From assembly GCF_015245355.1 (NCBI RefSeq), contig NZ_CP063311.1, positions 1,441,336-1,505,335 on the forward strand: a DNA stretch of 64,000 bases, given 5' to 3'. Positions 49,939 through 59,129 of this stretch are shown here, in pieces (within the stretch, counting starts at the first letter, position 1; each line of letters begins with the position of its first letter). A program made the translations under genes and the position numbers. Below the pieces are notes generated by a model. It was not told the DNA's origin, did not search any database, and saw only the letters and a list, made by a program, of their open reading frames with translations. The DNA comes from Anabaenopsis elenkinii CCIBt3563 (GTDB lineage Bacteria > Cyanobacteriota > Cyanobacteriia > Cyanobacteriales > Nostocaceae).

Positions 49939-50052
49939 TTAGCTGACTAATTAGGGCGATCGCCCTCACAGATGGTAATTCTGGGGGGTAGGCTTTCTTT
50001 TTTTGGAGCTTTTGTTACAATTAGTAAAATTCATATTTACAAAAAAGCTCTT

Positions 50053-51105
50053 ATGGCCTTATATGCTGAATTACATAGACACCTGGGCGGTTCGGTTGTT
50101 CCCCGTGTCTTATGGCGGTACTTTGAGCGCCATGGTCAAGATTCCATTGCTCAGTTTGCTGAGTATGGGGAATTTGAAGAATTTTACACCCGTCCCCGGA
50201 ACACCTTAGATGAATATCTAGAATTACACACCTTAGTAGAAAGTGTGCAAACAGTAGAAACCTTACCCTACTTTATTTATCGCCTACTGCGGGGGGCTTA
50301 TGTATTTGAGAATTTAGCTTATTTAGAACTGCGCTATACCCCATATTTACGTACACCAGAACACCTCAGCCAAACCGCCAGAATTGATAAAATGGCGGAA
50401 ATTGTGGAAGTGGTGGGAAAAGCCAGCCATTTACCAGAATATCCTATTGTCACTAGCCAAATCCTCTGTATGCACACCCGCTTACCCTATGAGGTGAATC
50501 AGGCAATTGTTGACCTAGCAGTGCAAAATAAACAATATGTTTGTGCTATCGATGTGGCTGGGGGCGATCGCTACTATCATGAACGCATGGCAGAATGGGT
50601 GAGTTTATATGATTATGGGCGATCGCAGGGGTTAAACACCACCGGACACCTTTACGAAACTAGAGACGGTTGTCACCCCGAACTACTACCCTACCTCATG
50701 CGCATAGGTCACGGTATCCAAATCCCCCTATTGTTTCCCGAACTATTAAAGGAGATAGCTCAACGGGGACAGTGTTTAGAAGTATGTCCCACAACTTACC
50801 TCAAAACTGGGACATTAGAAGATATACGTCAACTCAAATTAGTTTTTGACCGTTGCTTTGCTGCGGGGGTAGATATCGCCATCTGTACAGATAACGCCGG
50901 GTTGCATAATATGCGCTTACCCTTTGAGTATGAAAACTTGCTAACATATGATATAATTAACTTTGAGCAGTTGCAAACCTGCCAAAATGCGGCTTTCCGC
51001 CATGCTTTTGCTTGGCCCTACAATCACCCGCCCACATTGTTACTGGATAAAGTATTAAAACCCTCTCAAAATAGGGTGGGGTTGACTTCCCCAGCCAAGG
51101 TTTAA
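50053..51105 (+). CDS. adenosine-deaminase-family metal hydrolase (copy 1)
   Basis: The 350-aa protein is a TIM-barrel amidohydrolase of the adenosine deaminase family. Metal and catalytic positions are visible: ELHRHLGGSV (HxH metal pair, near residue 6), DVAGGD, TTGHLYET (His and catalytic Glu), RIGHGIQIP (His), LEVCPTTYLKTGTL and ICTDNAGLHN (metal Asp). Compared with true adenosine deaminase the last motif is TDNAG instead of TDDP, so the substrate may be a different adenine or deaminated purine. The frame extends to 49972, but the conserved start is the ATG at 50053. mutL lies downstream in the same direction. Confidence 0.85.
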   Translation: MALYAELHRHLGGSVVPRVLWRYFERHGQDSIAQFAEYGEFEEFYTRPRNTLDEYLELHTLVESVQTVETLPYFIYRLLRGAYVFENLAYLELRYTPYLRTPEHLSQTARIDKMAEIVEVVGKASHLPEYPIVTSQILCMHTRLPYEVNQAIVDLAVQNKQYVCAIDVAGGDRYYHERMAEWVSLYDYGRSQGLNTTGHLYETRDGCHPELLPYLMRIGHGIQIPLLFPELLKEIAQRGQCLEVCPTTYLKTGTLEDIRQLKLVFDRCFAAGVDIAICTDNAGLHNMRLPFEYENLLTYDIINFEQLQTCQNAAFRHAFAWPYNHPPTLLLDKVLKPSQNRVGLTSPAKV

Positions 51106-51201
51106 ACTAGTAGAGATGACATGGGAGAAACGAGGAAATACGCAGAGATTTAGACGAATATCAAAACTCCAAATCAATCTCAAATCAATCTCAAATCAAT
51201 C

Positions 51202-51543
51202 TTAAGCAGCTATCCCCTCTATAGCGCCTCCTACGGTTATCCAAGCTGATAAACCGCCATGAATATGAATCACATTAGTAAACCCAGCTGCGCGCAGTAA
51301 TTGTACTGCATAGCCAGCCTGGGTATCTTCATTGCCATAGATATAAATATGGCGATCCTTGTGCAGTGTAGATTTAGCCCGTTCTACTAGTTCATTTAAG
51401 GGAATGGGGATTGCACCGGTGATGCGACTTTGATTGTAAGTGTGGCGATCGCGCACATCTATGATAGTAAACCCTGGTTGTCCCCATTCTAAACGAAACT
51501 TCAGATCATGAACCTCACTGGATAAGTCACTGTTCATAAGCAT
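51202..51543 (-). CDS. rhodanese-like domain protein without the active Cys (copy 1)
   Basis: The 113-aa protein has the rhodanese fold markers IIDVRDRHTYNQSRITGAIP, LLRAAGFTNVIHIHGGLSAW, but where the catalytic Cys loop should read like vvYCxxGxRS it reads HIYIYGNEDTQAG: the Cys is replaced by Gly (about residue 70). It therefore cannot act as a sulfurtransferase in the usual way and may serve as a binding domain. It is antisense to its neighbours and lies between the deaminase-like gene and the TnpB remnant. Confidence 0.85.
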   Translation of the reverse strand: MLMNSDLSSEVHDLKFRLEWGQPGFTIIDVRDRHTYNQSRITGAIPIPLNELVERAKSTLHKDRHIYIYGNEDTQAGYAVQLLRAAGFTNVIHIHGGLSAWITVGGAIEGIAA

Positions 51544-51703
51544 TTCTCGCTCTGTTGTCTCACCAGCAATCTACCAAGAATATTCAGAAAACCTGAGTTT
51601 CTTTACAATGAATCAAAAATTCTGTAGAACTGTGAAGAAAAATGCCTATTCTATCGAAAATATAGTGGAAGGGTGAGAACCCTTCCGCTTCAGCGAGGGT
51701 GAG

Positions 51704-52111
51704 GTAAATAATCAAAACTTTGTCCCCATCCCTACAGGGAGATTGATTCAAAGATTAAAGGAATTGGCTAATGAATATGGAATTATTGTGACATTAACGG
51801 AAGAAGCGTATACATCAAAAGCGTCTTACCTGGATGACGATAGCCTCTACACGCATGGTGAAAAACCCGCAGGATGGAAACCGTCAGGTAAAAGGGTCAA
51901 GCGTGGATTATACCAATCTGCTAAAGGATTATTAATCTCCGCAGATGCTCAAGCTGCAGCAAATATTTTAAGAAAAGTAACCACACAGCTAGGTTTATGT
52001 TTAGCCGAGGTGGGTAGGGCATCTTTGACTGTGCCACAACGATATGACTTGTTTATTAGGTTAAATAAATCATATCGTAAACGTTGCGTAGCGTGTCTTC
52101 AGACCGCGTAG
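51704..52111 (+). pseudogene. C-terminal remnant of an IS200/IS605-type TnpB (copy 1)
   Basis: Only the last ~130 residues survive: NFVPIPTGRLIQRLKELANE, GIIVTLTEEAYTSKASYLDD, SGKRVKRGLYQSAKGLLISA and DAQAAANILRKV, which is the RuvC-III end of TnpB with its Asp. The TSKAS stretch replaces the usual TSKTC, and no CxxC zinc ribbon is present, as in some cyanobacterial TnpB. No ATG precedes it, and upstream is a stop codon (about 51672), so it is not a working protein. The 3' end carries a dispersed GCGTAGCGTGTCTTCAGAC-type repeat. Confidence 0.75.
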
Positions 52112-52127
52112 CGACATCAGTTTAGAA

Positions 52128-52157
52128 TCCCTTGTGTTTCAACCAAGGGAGAAGTCA
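52128..52157 (+). mobile_element. IS200/IS605-type right-end hairpin (copy 1)
   Basis: TCCCTTG (52128-52134) pairs with CAAGGGA (52144-52150), followed by GAAGTCAA. This matches the right-end hairpin plus cleavage-site pattern of IS605-group elements, located just after the TnpB remnant and 35 bp before mutL. Confidence 0.6.
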
Positions 52158-52191
52158 AACAGTGGTCACGTCTTGGTTTAAACTGTAACTT

Positions 52192-53853
52192 ATGGTATCT
52201 ACTATTCAAACCCTATCAACAGAAATTGTATCTCTAATTACTGCCGGAGAAGTGATCGACTCCCTAGGCGCAGTGGTGCGGGAACTGGTAGAAAATTCCC
52301 TAGACGCCGGCGCAACTAGGATTATAATTTGCCTATGGCCGGAGCAGTGGCGGGTACGGGTCGCAGATAACGGTTGCGGAATGGACGCAGATGATTTGCA
52401 ACAAGCCGCCCTACCACACAGTACCAGTAAAATTCGCTCCCCGGAGGATTTATGGAAAATCAACAGTTTGGGGTTTAGGGGTGAAGCCTTACACAGTTTA
52501 ACCTCTGTAGCAGATTTAGAAATTTTCAGCCGTCCACCGGGAGCAAATATCGGTTGGCGAGCTATTTATGGTCATGATGGTCAACCTGTAAAATTAGCAG
52601 CCACGGCCATCGCCCCTGGTACAGTGGTCACCGTGTCTGAACTGTTTGGTAATTGTGTCTTGCGTCGGGAGAGTTTACCTATACCCGCCCAGCAAACTAG
52701 AGCAGTACAACGAGTAATTCAACAAATCGCCCTGTGTCATCCCCATGTAACTTGGCAAGTTTGGCACAATGACCGCCAATGGTTTACTATTTCTCCCGCA
52801 GCTACCACAGGGAAACTATTACCGCAAATTCTCCCCCAAGTACAACATAGTGACCTACAAGAGCTAAAAATAGAATTATCTGACTTTGCCAACTCTGCAT
52901 TAGCTGTAGTAGTAGGTTTACCAGATAGATGTCACCGCCATCGTCCCGATTGGGTGCGGGTGGGAATTAACCGGCGCATGGTTAACTCCCCAGAGTTAGA
53001 GCAAAGCATTTTATCCGCATTTCAGAAAACATTACCACGCGATCGCTATCCTGTTTGTCTGTTAAATCTCACCGTTTCCCCAGAACAAATTAACTGGAAT
53101 CGTCACCCGGCGAAACATGAAATATACTTGCATAATATCCCTTATTGGCAAGAACAAATTACCCAGGGAATTGACCAAGCCCTGCGCATCAGTTCCGCTC
53201 AGATGTCAGAGTCTTATCATAATACACGGGTCAGTCAATTACTCAAAGCTGCAGAAGCCAAAGGCGGTTACAACGTTAACGCCCCAACTACCGATAAAGA
53301 CCATAATACACCGATCCCTTTAAAAGCGATCGCCCAGTTGAATAATACCTATATTGTTGTCGAACATCCCCATGGTATGTGGTTAGTAGAACAACACATC
53401 GCCCATGAGCGTGTGTTATATGAGCAAATCTGCGATCGCTGGGAACTAGTACCCATTGAACCCGCCATCATTATGTATCAACTCTCCGCCGCCCAAGTAT
53501 CACAACTACAAACTATTGGTATAGATATAGAACCCTTTGGCGACCAAATTTGGGCAATTCGCAGCATACCCGCACTGTTACAACACCGAGAAGACCGCAC
53601 CGAAGCAGTTTTAGAATTAAGTTGGGGGGGTGACCTCAAAACAGCCCAAGTAGCAGTCGCCTGTCGCACTGCTATTCGCAATGGTACACCCATGAGTTTA
53701 GAGCAAATGCAAGGATTACTAGACCAATGGCAACAAACCCGTAACCCCCGCACCTGTCCCCACGGTCGCCCAATTTATTTATCTTTAGATGAACCTGCTT
53801 TAGCTCGGTTTTTCCGCCGTAGTTGGGTAATTGGTAAAAGTCATGGGATTTAA
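52192..53853 (+). CDS. mutL: DNA mismatch repair protein MutL (copy 1)
   Basis: MutL links mismatch recognition to strand removal. The 553-aa protein has the GHKL ATPase motifs: IVSLITAGEVIDSLGAVVRE and LVENSLDAGATRI (motif I), VADNGCGM (motif II), SLGFRGEALHSLTSVADLEI (motif III), and the C-terminal dimer/endonuclease domain with WLVEQHIAHERVLYEQ and CPHGRPIYLSL. The endonuclease motif reads EQHIAHE where DQHAxxE is usual, which appears to be typical of cyanobacterial forms, so nicking activity cannot be judged. A second, seemingly identical copy lies 4095 bp downstream. Its stop TAA runs directly into a truncated MITE. Confidence 0.95.
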   Translation: MVSTIQTLSTEIVSLITAGEVIDSLGAVVRELVENSLDAGATRIIICLWPEQWRVRVADNGCGMDADDLQQAALPHSTSKIRSPEDLWKINSLGFRGEALHSLTSVADLEIFSRPPGANIGWRAIYGHDGQPVKLAATAIAPGTVVTVSELFGNCVLRRESLPIPAQQTRAVQRVIQQIALCHPHVTWQVWHNDRQWFTISPAATTGKLLPQILPQVQHSDLQELKIELSDFANSALAVVVGLPDRCHRHRPDWVRVGINRRMVNSPELEQSILSAFQKTLPRDRYPVCLLNLTVSPEQINWNRHPAKHEIYLHNIPYWQEQITQGIDQALRISSAQMSESYHNTRVSQLLKAAEAKGGYNVNAPTTDKDHNTPIPLKAIAQLNNTYIVVEHPHGMWLVEQHIAHERVLYEQICDRWELVPIEPAIIMYQLSAAQVSQLQTIGIDIEPFGDQIWAIRSIPALLQHREDRTEAVLELSWGGDLKTAQVAVACRTAIRNGTPMSLEQMQGLLDQWQQTRNPRTCPHGRPIYLSLDEPALARFFRRSWVIGKSHGI

Positions 53854-54033
53854 TTAGTGTATCAACTATTGTTTGACCCCACCCTAACCCTCCCCTTGTA
53901 AGGGGAGGGAACTGGATTTGATTGTTTTTTATGCGGTCGGTGAGCGAAGTCGAACCGTGTTCACCAATCCCTGTTCCCTGTTCCCTGTTCCCTAAGATAA
54001 AAATTACCTGTTGAAAACTTATCAAACATCCTC
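53854..54033. mobile_element. hybrid MITE at the duplication junction (copy F)
   Basis: Its left half (lacking the GAGGATGTTTGTCAAG end; GTTTGACCCC, GGGAACTGG) equals the right-border MITE at 57949, whereas its right half (TTTGATTG, ATGCGGTCGG, CATCCTC) equals copy E. The switch lies between 53910 and 53920. Confidence 0.9.
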
Positions 54034-54147
54034 TTAGCTGACTAATTAGGGCGATCGCCCTCACAGATGGTAATTCTGGGGGGTAGGCTTTCTTTTTTTG
54101 GAGCTTTTGTTACAATTAGTAAAATTCATATTTACAAAAAAGCTCTT

Positions 54148-55200
54148 ATGGCCTTATATGCTGAATTACATAGACACCTGGGCGGTTCGGTTGTTCCCCG
54201 TGTCTTATGGCGGTACTTTGAGCGCCATGGTCAAGATTCCATTGCTCAGTTTGCTGAGTATGGGGAATTTGAAGAATTTTACACCCGTCCCCGGAACACC
54301 TTAGATGAATATCTAGAATTACACACCTTAGTAGAAAGTGTGCAAACAGTAGAAACCTTACCCTACTTTATTTATCGCCTACTGCGGGGGGCTTATGTAT
54401 TTGAGAATTTAGCTTATTTAGAACTGCGCTATACCCCATATTTACGTACACCAGAACACCTCAGCCAAACCGCCAGAATTGATAAAATGGCGGAAATTGT
54501 GGAAGTGGTGGGAAAAGCCAGCCATTTACCAGAATATCCTATTGTCACTAGCCAAATCCTCTGTATGCACACCCGCTTACCCTATGAGGTGAATCAGGCA
54601 ATTGTTGACCTAGCAGTGCAAAATAAACAATATGTTTGTGCTATCGATGTGGCTGGGGGCGATCGCTACTATCATGAACGCATGGCAGAATGGGTGAGTT
54701 TATATGATTATGGGCGATCGCAGGGGTTAAACACCACCGGACACCTTTACGAAACTAGAGACGGTTGTCACCCCGAACTACTACCCTACCTCATGCGCAT
54801 AGGTCACGGTATCCAAATCCCCCTATTGTTTCCCGAACTATTAAAGGAGATAGCTCAACGGGGACAGTGTTTAGAAGTATGTCCCACAACTTACCTCAAA
54901 ACTGGGACATTAGAAGATATACGTCAACTCAAATTAGTTTTTGACCGTTGCTTTGCTGCGGGGGTAGATATCGCCATCTGTACAGATAACGCCGGGTTGC
55001 ATAATATGCGCTTACCCTTTGAGTATGAAAACTTGCTAACATATGATATAATTAACTTTGAGCAGTTGCAAACCTGCCAAAATGCGGCTTTCCGCCATGC
55101 TTTTGCTTGGCCCTACAATCACCCGCCCACATTGTTACTGGATAAAGTATTAAAACCCTCTCAAAATAGGGTGGGGTTGACTTCCCCAGCCAAGGTTTAA
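54148..55200 (+). CDS. adenosine-deaminase-family metal hydrolase (copy 2)
   Basis: The translation is identical to the gene at 50053-51105, including ELHRHLGGSV, TTGHLYET, RIGHGIQIP and ICTDNAGLHN. The start is again the ATG at the conserved MALYAELHRH, not the upstream frame from 54067. Because the upstream sequence of this copy is the hybrid MITE rather than copy E, promoter context differs only beyond about 230 bp upstream of the start. Confidence 0.85.
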   Translation: MALYAELHRHLGGSVVPRVLWRYFERHGQDSIAQFAEYGEFEEFYTRPRNTLDEYLELHTLVESVQTVETLPYFIYRLLRGAYVFENLAYLELRYTPYLRTPEHLSQTARIDKMAEIVEVVGKASHLPEYPIVTSQILCMHTRLPYEVNQAIVDLAVQNKQYVCAIDVAGGDRYYHERMAEWVSLYDYGRSQGLNTTGHLYETRDGCHPELLPYLMRIGHGIQIPLLFPELLKEIAQRGQCLEVCPTTYLKTGTLEDIRQLKLVFDRCFAAGVDIAICTDNAGLHNMRLPFEYENLLTYDIINFEQLQTCQNAAFRHAFAWPYNHPPTLLLDKVLKPSQNRVGLTSPAKV

Positions 55201-55296
55201 ACTAGTAGAGATGACATGGGAGAAACGAGGAAATACGCAGAGATTTAGACGAATATCAAAACTCCAAATCAATCTCAAATCAATCTCAAATCAATC

Positions 55297-55638
55297 TTAA
55301 GCAGCTATCCCCTCTATAGCGCCTCCTACGGTTATCCAAGCTGATAAACCGCCATGAATATGAATCACATTAGTAAACCCAGCTGCGCGCAGTAATTGTA
55401 CTGCATAGCCAGCCTGGGTATCTTCATTGCCATAGATATAAATATGGCGATCCTTGTGCAGTGTAGATTTAGCCCGTTCTACTAGTTCATTTAAGGGAAT
55501 GGGGATTGCACCGGTGATGCGACTTTGATTGTAAGTGTGGCGATCGCGCACATCTATGATAGTAAACCCTGGTTGTCCCCATTCTAAACGAAACTTCAGA
55601 TCATGAACCTCACTGGATAAGTCACTGTTCATAAGCAT
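55297..55638 (-). CDS. rhodanese-like domain protein without the active Cys (copy 2)
   Basis: This is identical to the gene at 51202-51543, including the Gly in place of the catalytic Cys (IYIYGNEDTQAG). Presence of the same lesion in both copies shows the loss preceded the duplication. Confidence 0.85.
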   Translation of the reverse strand: MLMNSDLSSEVHDLKFRLEWGQPGFTIIDVRDRHTYNQSRITGAIPIPLNELVERAKSTLHKDRHIYIYGNEDTQAGYAVQLLRAAGFTNVIHIHGGLSAWITVGGAIEGIAA

Positions 55639-55798
55639 TTCTCGCTCTGTTGTCTCACCAGCAATCTACCAAGAATATTCAGAAAACCTGAGTTTCTTTA
55701 CAATGAATCAAAAATTCTGTAGAACTGTGAAGAAAAATGCCTATTCTATCGAAAATATAGTGGAAGGGTGAGAACCCTTCCGCTTCAGCGAGGGTGAG

Positions 55799-56206
55799 GT
55801 AAATAATCAAAACTTTGTCCCCATCCCTACAGGGAGATTGATTCAAAGATTAAAGGAATTGGCTAATGAATATGGAATTATTGTGACATTAACGGAAGAA
55901 GCGTATACATCAAAAGCGTCTTACCTGGATGACGATAGCCTCTACACGCATGGTGAAAAACCCGCAGGATGGAAACCGTCAGGTAAAAGGGTCAAGCGTG
56001 GATTATACCAATCTGCTAAAGGATTATTAATCTCCGCAGATGCTCAAGCTGCAGCAAATATTTTAAGAAAAGTAACCACACAGCTAGGTTTATGTTTAGC
56101 CGAGGTGGGTAGGGCATCTTTGACTGTGCCACAACGATATGACTTGTTTATTAGGTTAAATAAATCATATCGTAAACGTTGCGTAGCGTGTCTTCAGACC
56201 GCGTAG
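55799..56206 (+). pseudogene. TnpB C-terminal remnant (copy 2)
   Basis: This is the same remnant as at 51704-52111, with GIIVTLTEEAYTSKASYLDD and DAQAAANILRKV; it is non-functional. The matching right-end hairpin lies at 56223-56252. Confidence 0.75.
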
Positions 56207-56222
56207 CGACATCAGTTTAGAA

Positions 56223-56252
56223 TCCCTTGTGTTTCAACCAAGGGAGAAGTCA
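56223..56252 (+). mobile_element. IS200/IS605-type right-end hairpin (copy 2)
   Basis: TCCCTTG and CAAGGGA form the stem, followed by GAAGTCAA, the same as 52128-52157. It lies 35 bp before the second mutL. Confidence 0.6.
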
Positions 56253-56286
56253 AACAGTGGTCACGTCTTGGTTTAAACTGTAACTT

Positions 56287-57948
56287 ATGGTATCTACTAT
56301 TCAAACCCTATCAACAGAAATTGTATCTCTAATTACTGCCGGAGAAGTGATCGACTCCCTAGGCGCAGTGGTGCGGGAACTGGTAGAAAATTCCCTAGAC
56401 GCCGGCGCAACTAGGATTATAATTTGCCTATGGCCGGAGCAGTGGCGGGTACGGGTCGCAGATAACGGTTGCGGAATGGACGCAGATGATTTGCAACAAG
56501 CCGCCCTACCACACAGTACCAGTAAAATTCGCTCCCCGGAGGATTTATGGAAAATCAACAGTTTGGGGTTTAGGGGTGAAGCCTTACACAGTTTAACCTC
56601 TGTAGCAGATTTAGAAATTTTCAGCCGTCCACCGGGAGCAAATATCGGTTGGCGAGCTATTTATGGTCATGATGGTCAACCTGTAAAATTAGCAGCCACG
56701 GCCATCGCCCCTGGTACAGTGGTCACCGTGTCTGAACTGTTTGGTAATTGTGTCTTGCGTCGGGAGAGTTTACCTATACCCGCCCAGCAAACTAGAGCAG
56801 TACAACGAGTAATTCAACAAATCGCCCTGTGTCATCCCCATGTAACTTGGCAAGTTTGGCACAATGACCGCCAATGGTTTACTATTTCTCCCGCAGCTAC
56901 CACAGGGAAACTATTACCGCAAATTCTCCCCCAAGTACAACATAGTGACCTACAAGAGCTAAAAATAGAATTATCTGACTTTGCCAACTCTGCATTAGCT
57001 GTAGTAGTAGGTTTACCAGATAGATGTCACCGCCATCGTCCCGATTGGGTGCGGGTGGGAATTAACCGGCGCATGGTTAACTCCCCAGAGTTAGAGCAAA
57101 GCATTTTATCCGCATTTCAGAAAACATTACCACGCGATCGCTATCCTGTTTGTCTGTTAAATCTCACCGTTTCCCCAGAACAAATTAACTGGAATCGTCA
57201 CCCGGCGAAACATGAAATATACTTGCATAATATCCCTTATTGGCAAGAACAAATTACCCAGGGAATTGACCAAGCCCTGCGCATCAGTTCCGCTCAGATG
57301 TCAGAGTCTTATCATAATACACGGGTCAGTCAATTACTCAAAGCTGCAGAAGCCAAAGGCGGTTACAACGTTAACGCCCCAACTACCGATAAAGACCATA
57401 ATACACCGATCCCTTTAAAAGCGATCGCCCAGTTGAATAATACCTATATTGTTGTCGAACATCCCCATGGTATGTGGTTAGTAGAACAACACATCGCCCA
57501 TGAGCGTGTGTTATATGAGCAAATCTGCGATCGCTGGGAACTAGTACCCATTGAACCCGCCATCATTATGTATCAACTCTCCGCCGCCCAAGTATCACAA
57601 CTACAAACTATTGGTATAGATATAGAACCCTTTGGCGACCAAATTTGGGCAATTCGCAGCATACCCGCACTGTTACAACACCGAGAAGACCGCACCGAAG
57701 CAGTTTTAGAATTAAGTTGGGGGGGTGACCTCAAAACAGCCCAAGTAGCAGTCGCCTGTCGCACTGCTATTCGCAATGGTACACCCATGAGTTTAGAGCA
57801 AATGCAAGGATTACTAGACCAATGGCAACAAACCCGTAACCCCCGCACCTGTCCCCACGGTCGCCCAATTTATTTATCTTTAGATGAACCTGCTTTAGCT
57901 CGGTTTTTCCGCCGTAGTTGGGTAATTGGTAAAAGTCATGGGATTTAA
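56287..57948 (+). CDS. mutL: DNA mismatch repair protein MutL (copy 2)
   Basis: This 553-aa copy is identical to the gene at 52192-53853, with the same ATPase motifs (VADNGCGM, SLGFRGEALHSL) and the same C-terminal EQHIAHE and CPHGRP motifs. Both copies are intact, so mutL dosage would be doubled if the duplication is real. MutL level affects mismatch repair and recombination fidelity. Confidence 0.95.
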   Translation: MVSTIQTLSTEIVSLITAGEVIDSLGAVVRELVENSLDAGATRIIICLWPEQWRVRVADNGCGMDADDLQQAALPHSTSKIRSPEDLWKINSLGFRGEALHSLTSVADLEIFSRPPGANIGWRAIYGHDGQPVKLAATAIAPGTVVTVSELFGNCVLRRESLPIPAQQTRAVQRVIQQIALCHPHVTWQVWHNDRQWFTISPAATTGKLLPQILPQVQHSDLQELKIELSDFANSALAVVVGLPDRCHRHRPDWVRVGINRRMVNSPELEQSILSAFQKTLPRDRYPVCLLNLTVSPEQINWNRHPAKHEIYLHNIPYWQEQITQGIDQALRISSAQMSESYHNTRVSQLLKAAEAKGGYNVNAPTTDKDHNTPIPLKAIAQLNNTYIVVEHPHGMWLVEQHIAHERVLYEQICDRWELVPIEPAIIMYQLSAAQVSQLQTIGIDIEPFGDQIWAIRSIPALLQHREDRTEAVLELSWGGDLKTAQVAVACRTAIRNGTPMSLEQMQGLLDQWQQTRNPRTCPHGRPIYLSLDEPALARFFRRSWVIGKSHGI

Positions 57949-58110
57949 TTAGTGTATCAACTATTGTTTGACCCCACCCTAACCCTCCCCTTGTAAGGGG
58001 AGGGAACTGGATTTTATTGTTTTTTGTGCGTTCCCCAATCCTTCCCTGTTCGGTGTTCCCTGTTCGGTGTTCCCTAAGAGGATGTTTTAAAAATTACCTG
58101 TTTAATTCTT
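57949..58110. mobile_element. degenerate MITE, right border of the duplication (copy G)
   Basis: It begins TTAGTGTATCAACTATTG directly after the mutL stop, lacks the left terminal repeat, and has the hairpin CTCCCCTTGTAAGGGGAG followed by GAACTGGATTTTATTG and GTTCGGTGTTCCC repeats. Its right end is decayed (AGAGGATGTTTTAAAAATTACC). It is the right parent of the hybrid junction. Confidence 0.75.
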
Positions 58111-58135
58111 TCCAAATAACCTCTAAGGGATTTAA

Positions 58136-58846
58136 CTATCTATCAACAAGGTTCTTGATATCTTGGGCGGTTAATTTAGTCTTGGTTCCTCGCAACATCA
58201 GTTCACCATTGACCAACTCAATACTGTCTACACTCAACCCCGCCTCCGACACCGCTAAGTTCACTTGCTGGTTAATTGCCGATTTACTTAGCCCTGTTAA
58301 CCTGGTAATCTCTGCTAAAGATAGGCTCACACTCCCCAGGTTAACTTGAGTATTATCACTGAGGAATATTCGCCCATTTTGGACTGTTGGGCTACCATTC
58401 ACACTGATATAAATAGGGCGATCGCCCACCATGGGTAATAACTGTAGCACCATGTGCCGCGCCCGGTCTGGTAACTGGGATGGTTGAACTACCATTCCTC
58501 CGCTTACCTGTTCTCCTTTAATACTCGCTTTAATACCTTTGGTGGCCTGTAATACTTGCGCAGTTTTCGGGGTTTGGGCTAGTCTTTGAGTCATTAACGC
58601 AGTTAATTCTGTTTCATTCAGGGAAATATTCACCTGGTTATTTTCCCCGTGGCTTACCCCCTTCCCTGTGTCCAGTTTCACTTTTAGCAAATTTGGCTCA
58701 CCCTCCTGGAGACTCACCGACTCACCACTGTTGTGATTGTACCAGTGCGGCAGGTAGGTGATTTTATTCCAAGCGTAGGCCGTCCCTGTAGCAAGTATAC
58801 CATTGAGGAAGAGAAATACTAAAATTAAATTGTTTTTCTTACCCAT
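58136..58846 (-). CDS. exported/anchored protein of unknown function
   Basis: The 236-aa protein (start MGKKNNLILV at 58846; the frame is open to 58909) has an N-terminal hydrophobic segment, LILVFLFLNGILATGTAYAW, which could be a signal peptide or anchor. The rest is a beta-rich domain: NQVNISLNETELTALMTQRL, ASIKGEQVSGGMVVQPSQLP, RPIYISVNGSPTVQNGRIFL, SKSAINQQVNLAVSEAGLSV and DSIELVNGELMLRGTK. The repeated 'xVxIxLNE...' and 'I..V.GEL.LRG' pattern recalls lipid-binding DUF2993-like proteins, but I do not recognise it for certain. It is convergent with the mutL unit and divergent from the GTPase operon. Confidence 0.7.
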   Translation of the reverse strand: MGKKNNLILVFLFLNGILATGTAYAWNKITYLPHWYNHNSGESVSLQEGEPNLLKVKLDTGKGVSHGENNQVNISLNETELTALMTQRLAQTPKTAQVLQATKGIKASIKGEQVSGGMVVQPSQLPDRARHMVLQLLPMVGDRPIYISVNGSPTVQNGRIFLSDNTQVNLGSVSLSLAEITRLTGLSKSAINQQVNLAVSEAGLSVDSIELVNGELMLRGTKTKLTAQDIKNLVDR

Positions 58847-59129
58847 AGTTGATTTTTCTGAGCAGTAAATTTTTACATAGCAAGACAGGAGGGTTAGAGG
58901 GGATGACAAAACTGCAAAACCACCCCTATTCAGGATTTTACCCGGGAATTTTAATTTTTTATATACGCCCCCTATTCAGCATATAACTTATTTAAAGACT
59001 TTGTTTACACAAAATAACTATTTTAAATGATGTATCAAATATCGTTTTACCCCCATCTCCCCCACTCCCCTCGATCGCAACTATCACCAAATAGGATACA
59101 CTTATTTTTATCAGTATAAGGCCATAAAT

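Larger units (their letters stand above)
49816..53910. repeat. direct tandem duplication, copy 1 (4095 bp)
   Basis: Every position here appears identical to the position 4095 bp further on; all four coding frames match exactly in sequence and spacing. The unit contains the adenosine-deaminase-like gene, the rhodanese-like gene, the TnpB remnant and mutL, and begins and ends inside MITE sequence. Confidence 0.9.
53911..58005. repeat. direct tandem duplication, copy 2 (4095 bp)
   Basis: This is the second unit of the tandem duplication. Identity with copy 1 by reading appears complete; no base difference was noticed between the coding frames. Confidence 0.9.

Noticed and set aside
49972..50052. 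27-codon N-terminal extension of the adenosine-deaminase-like protein
   Set aside because: The conserved family start (ALYAELHRH) begins at the ATG 50053, and the extension is partly spacer sequence next to the MITE.
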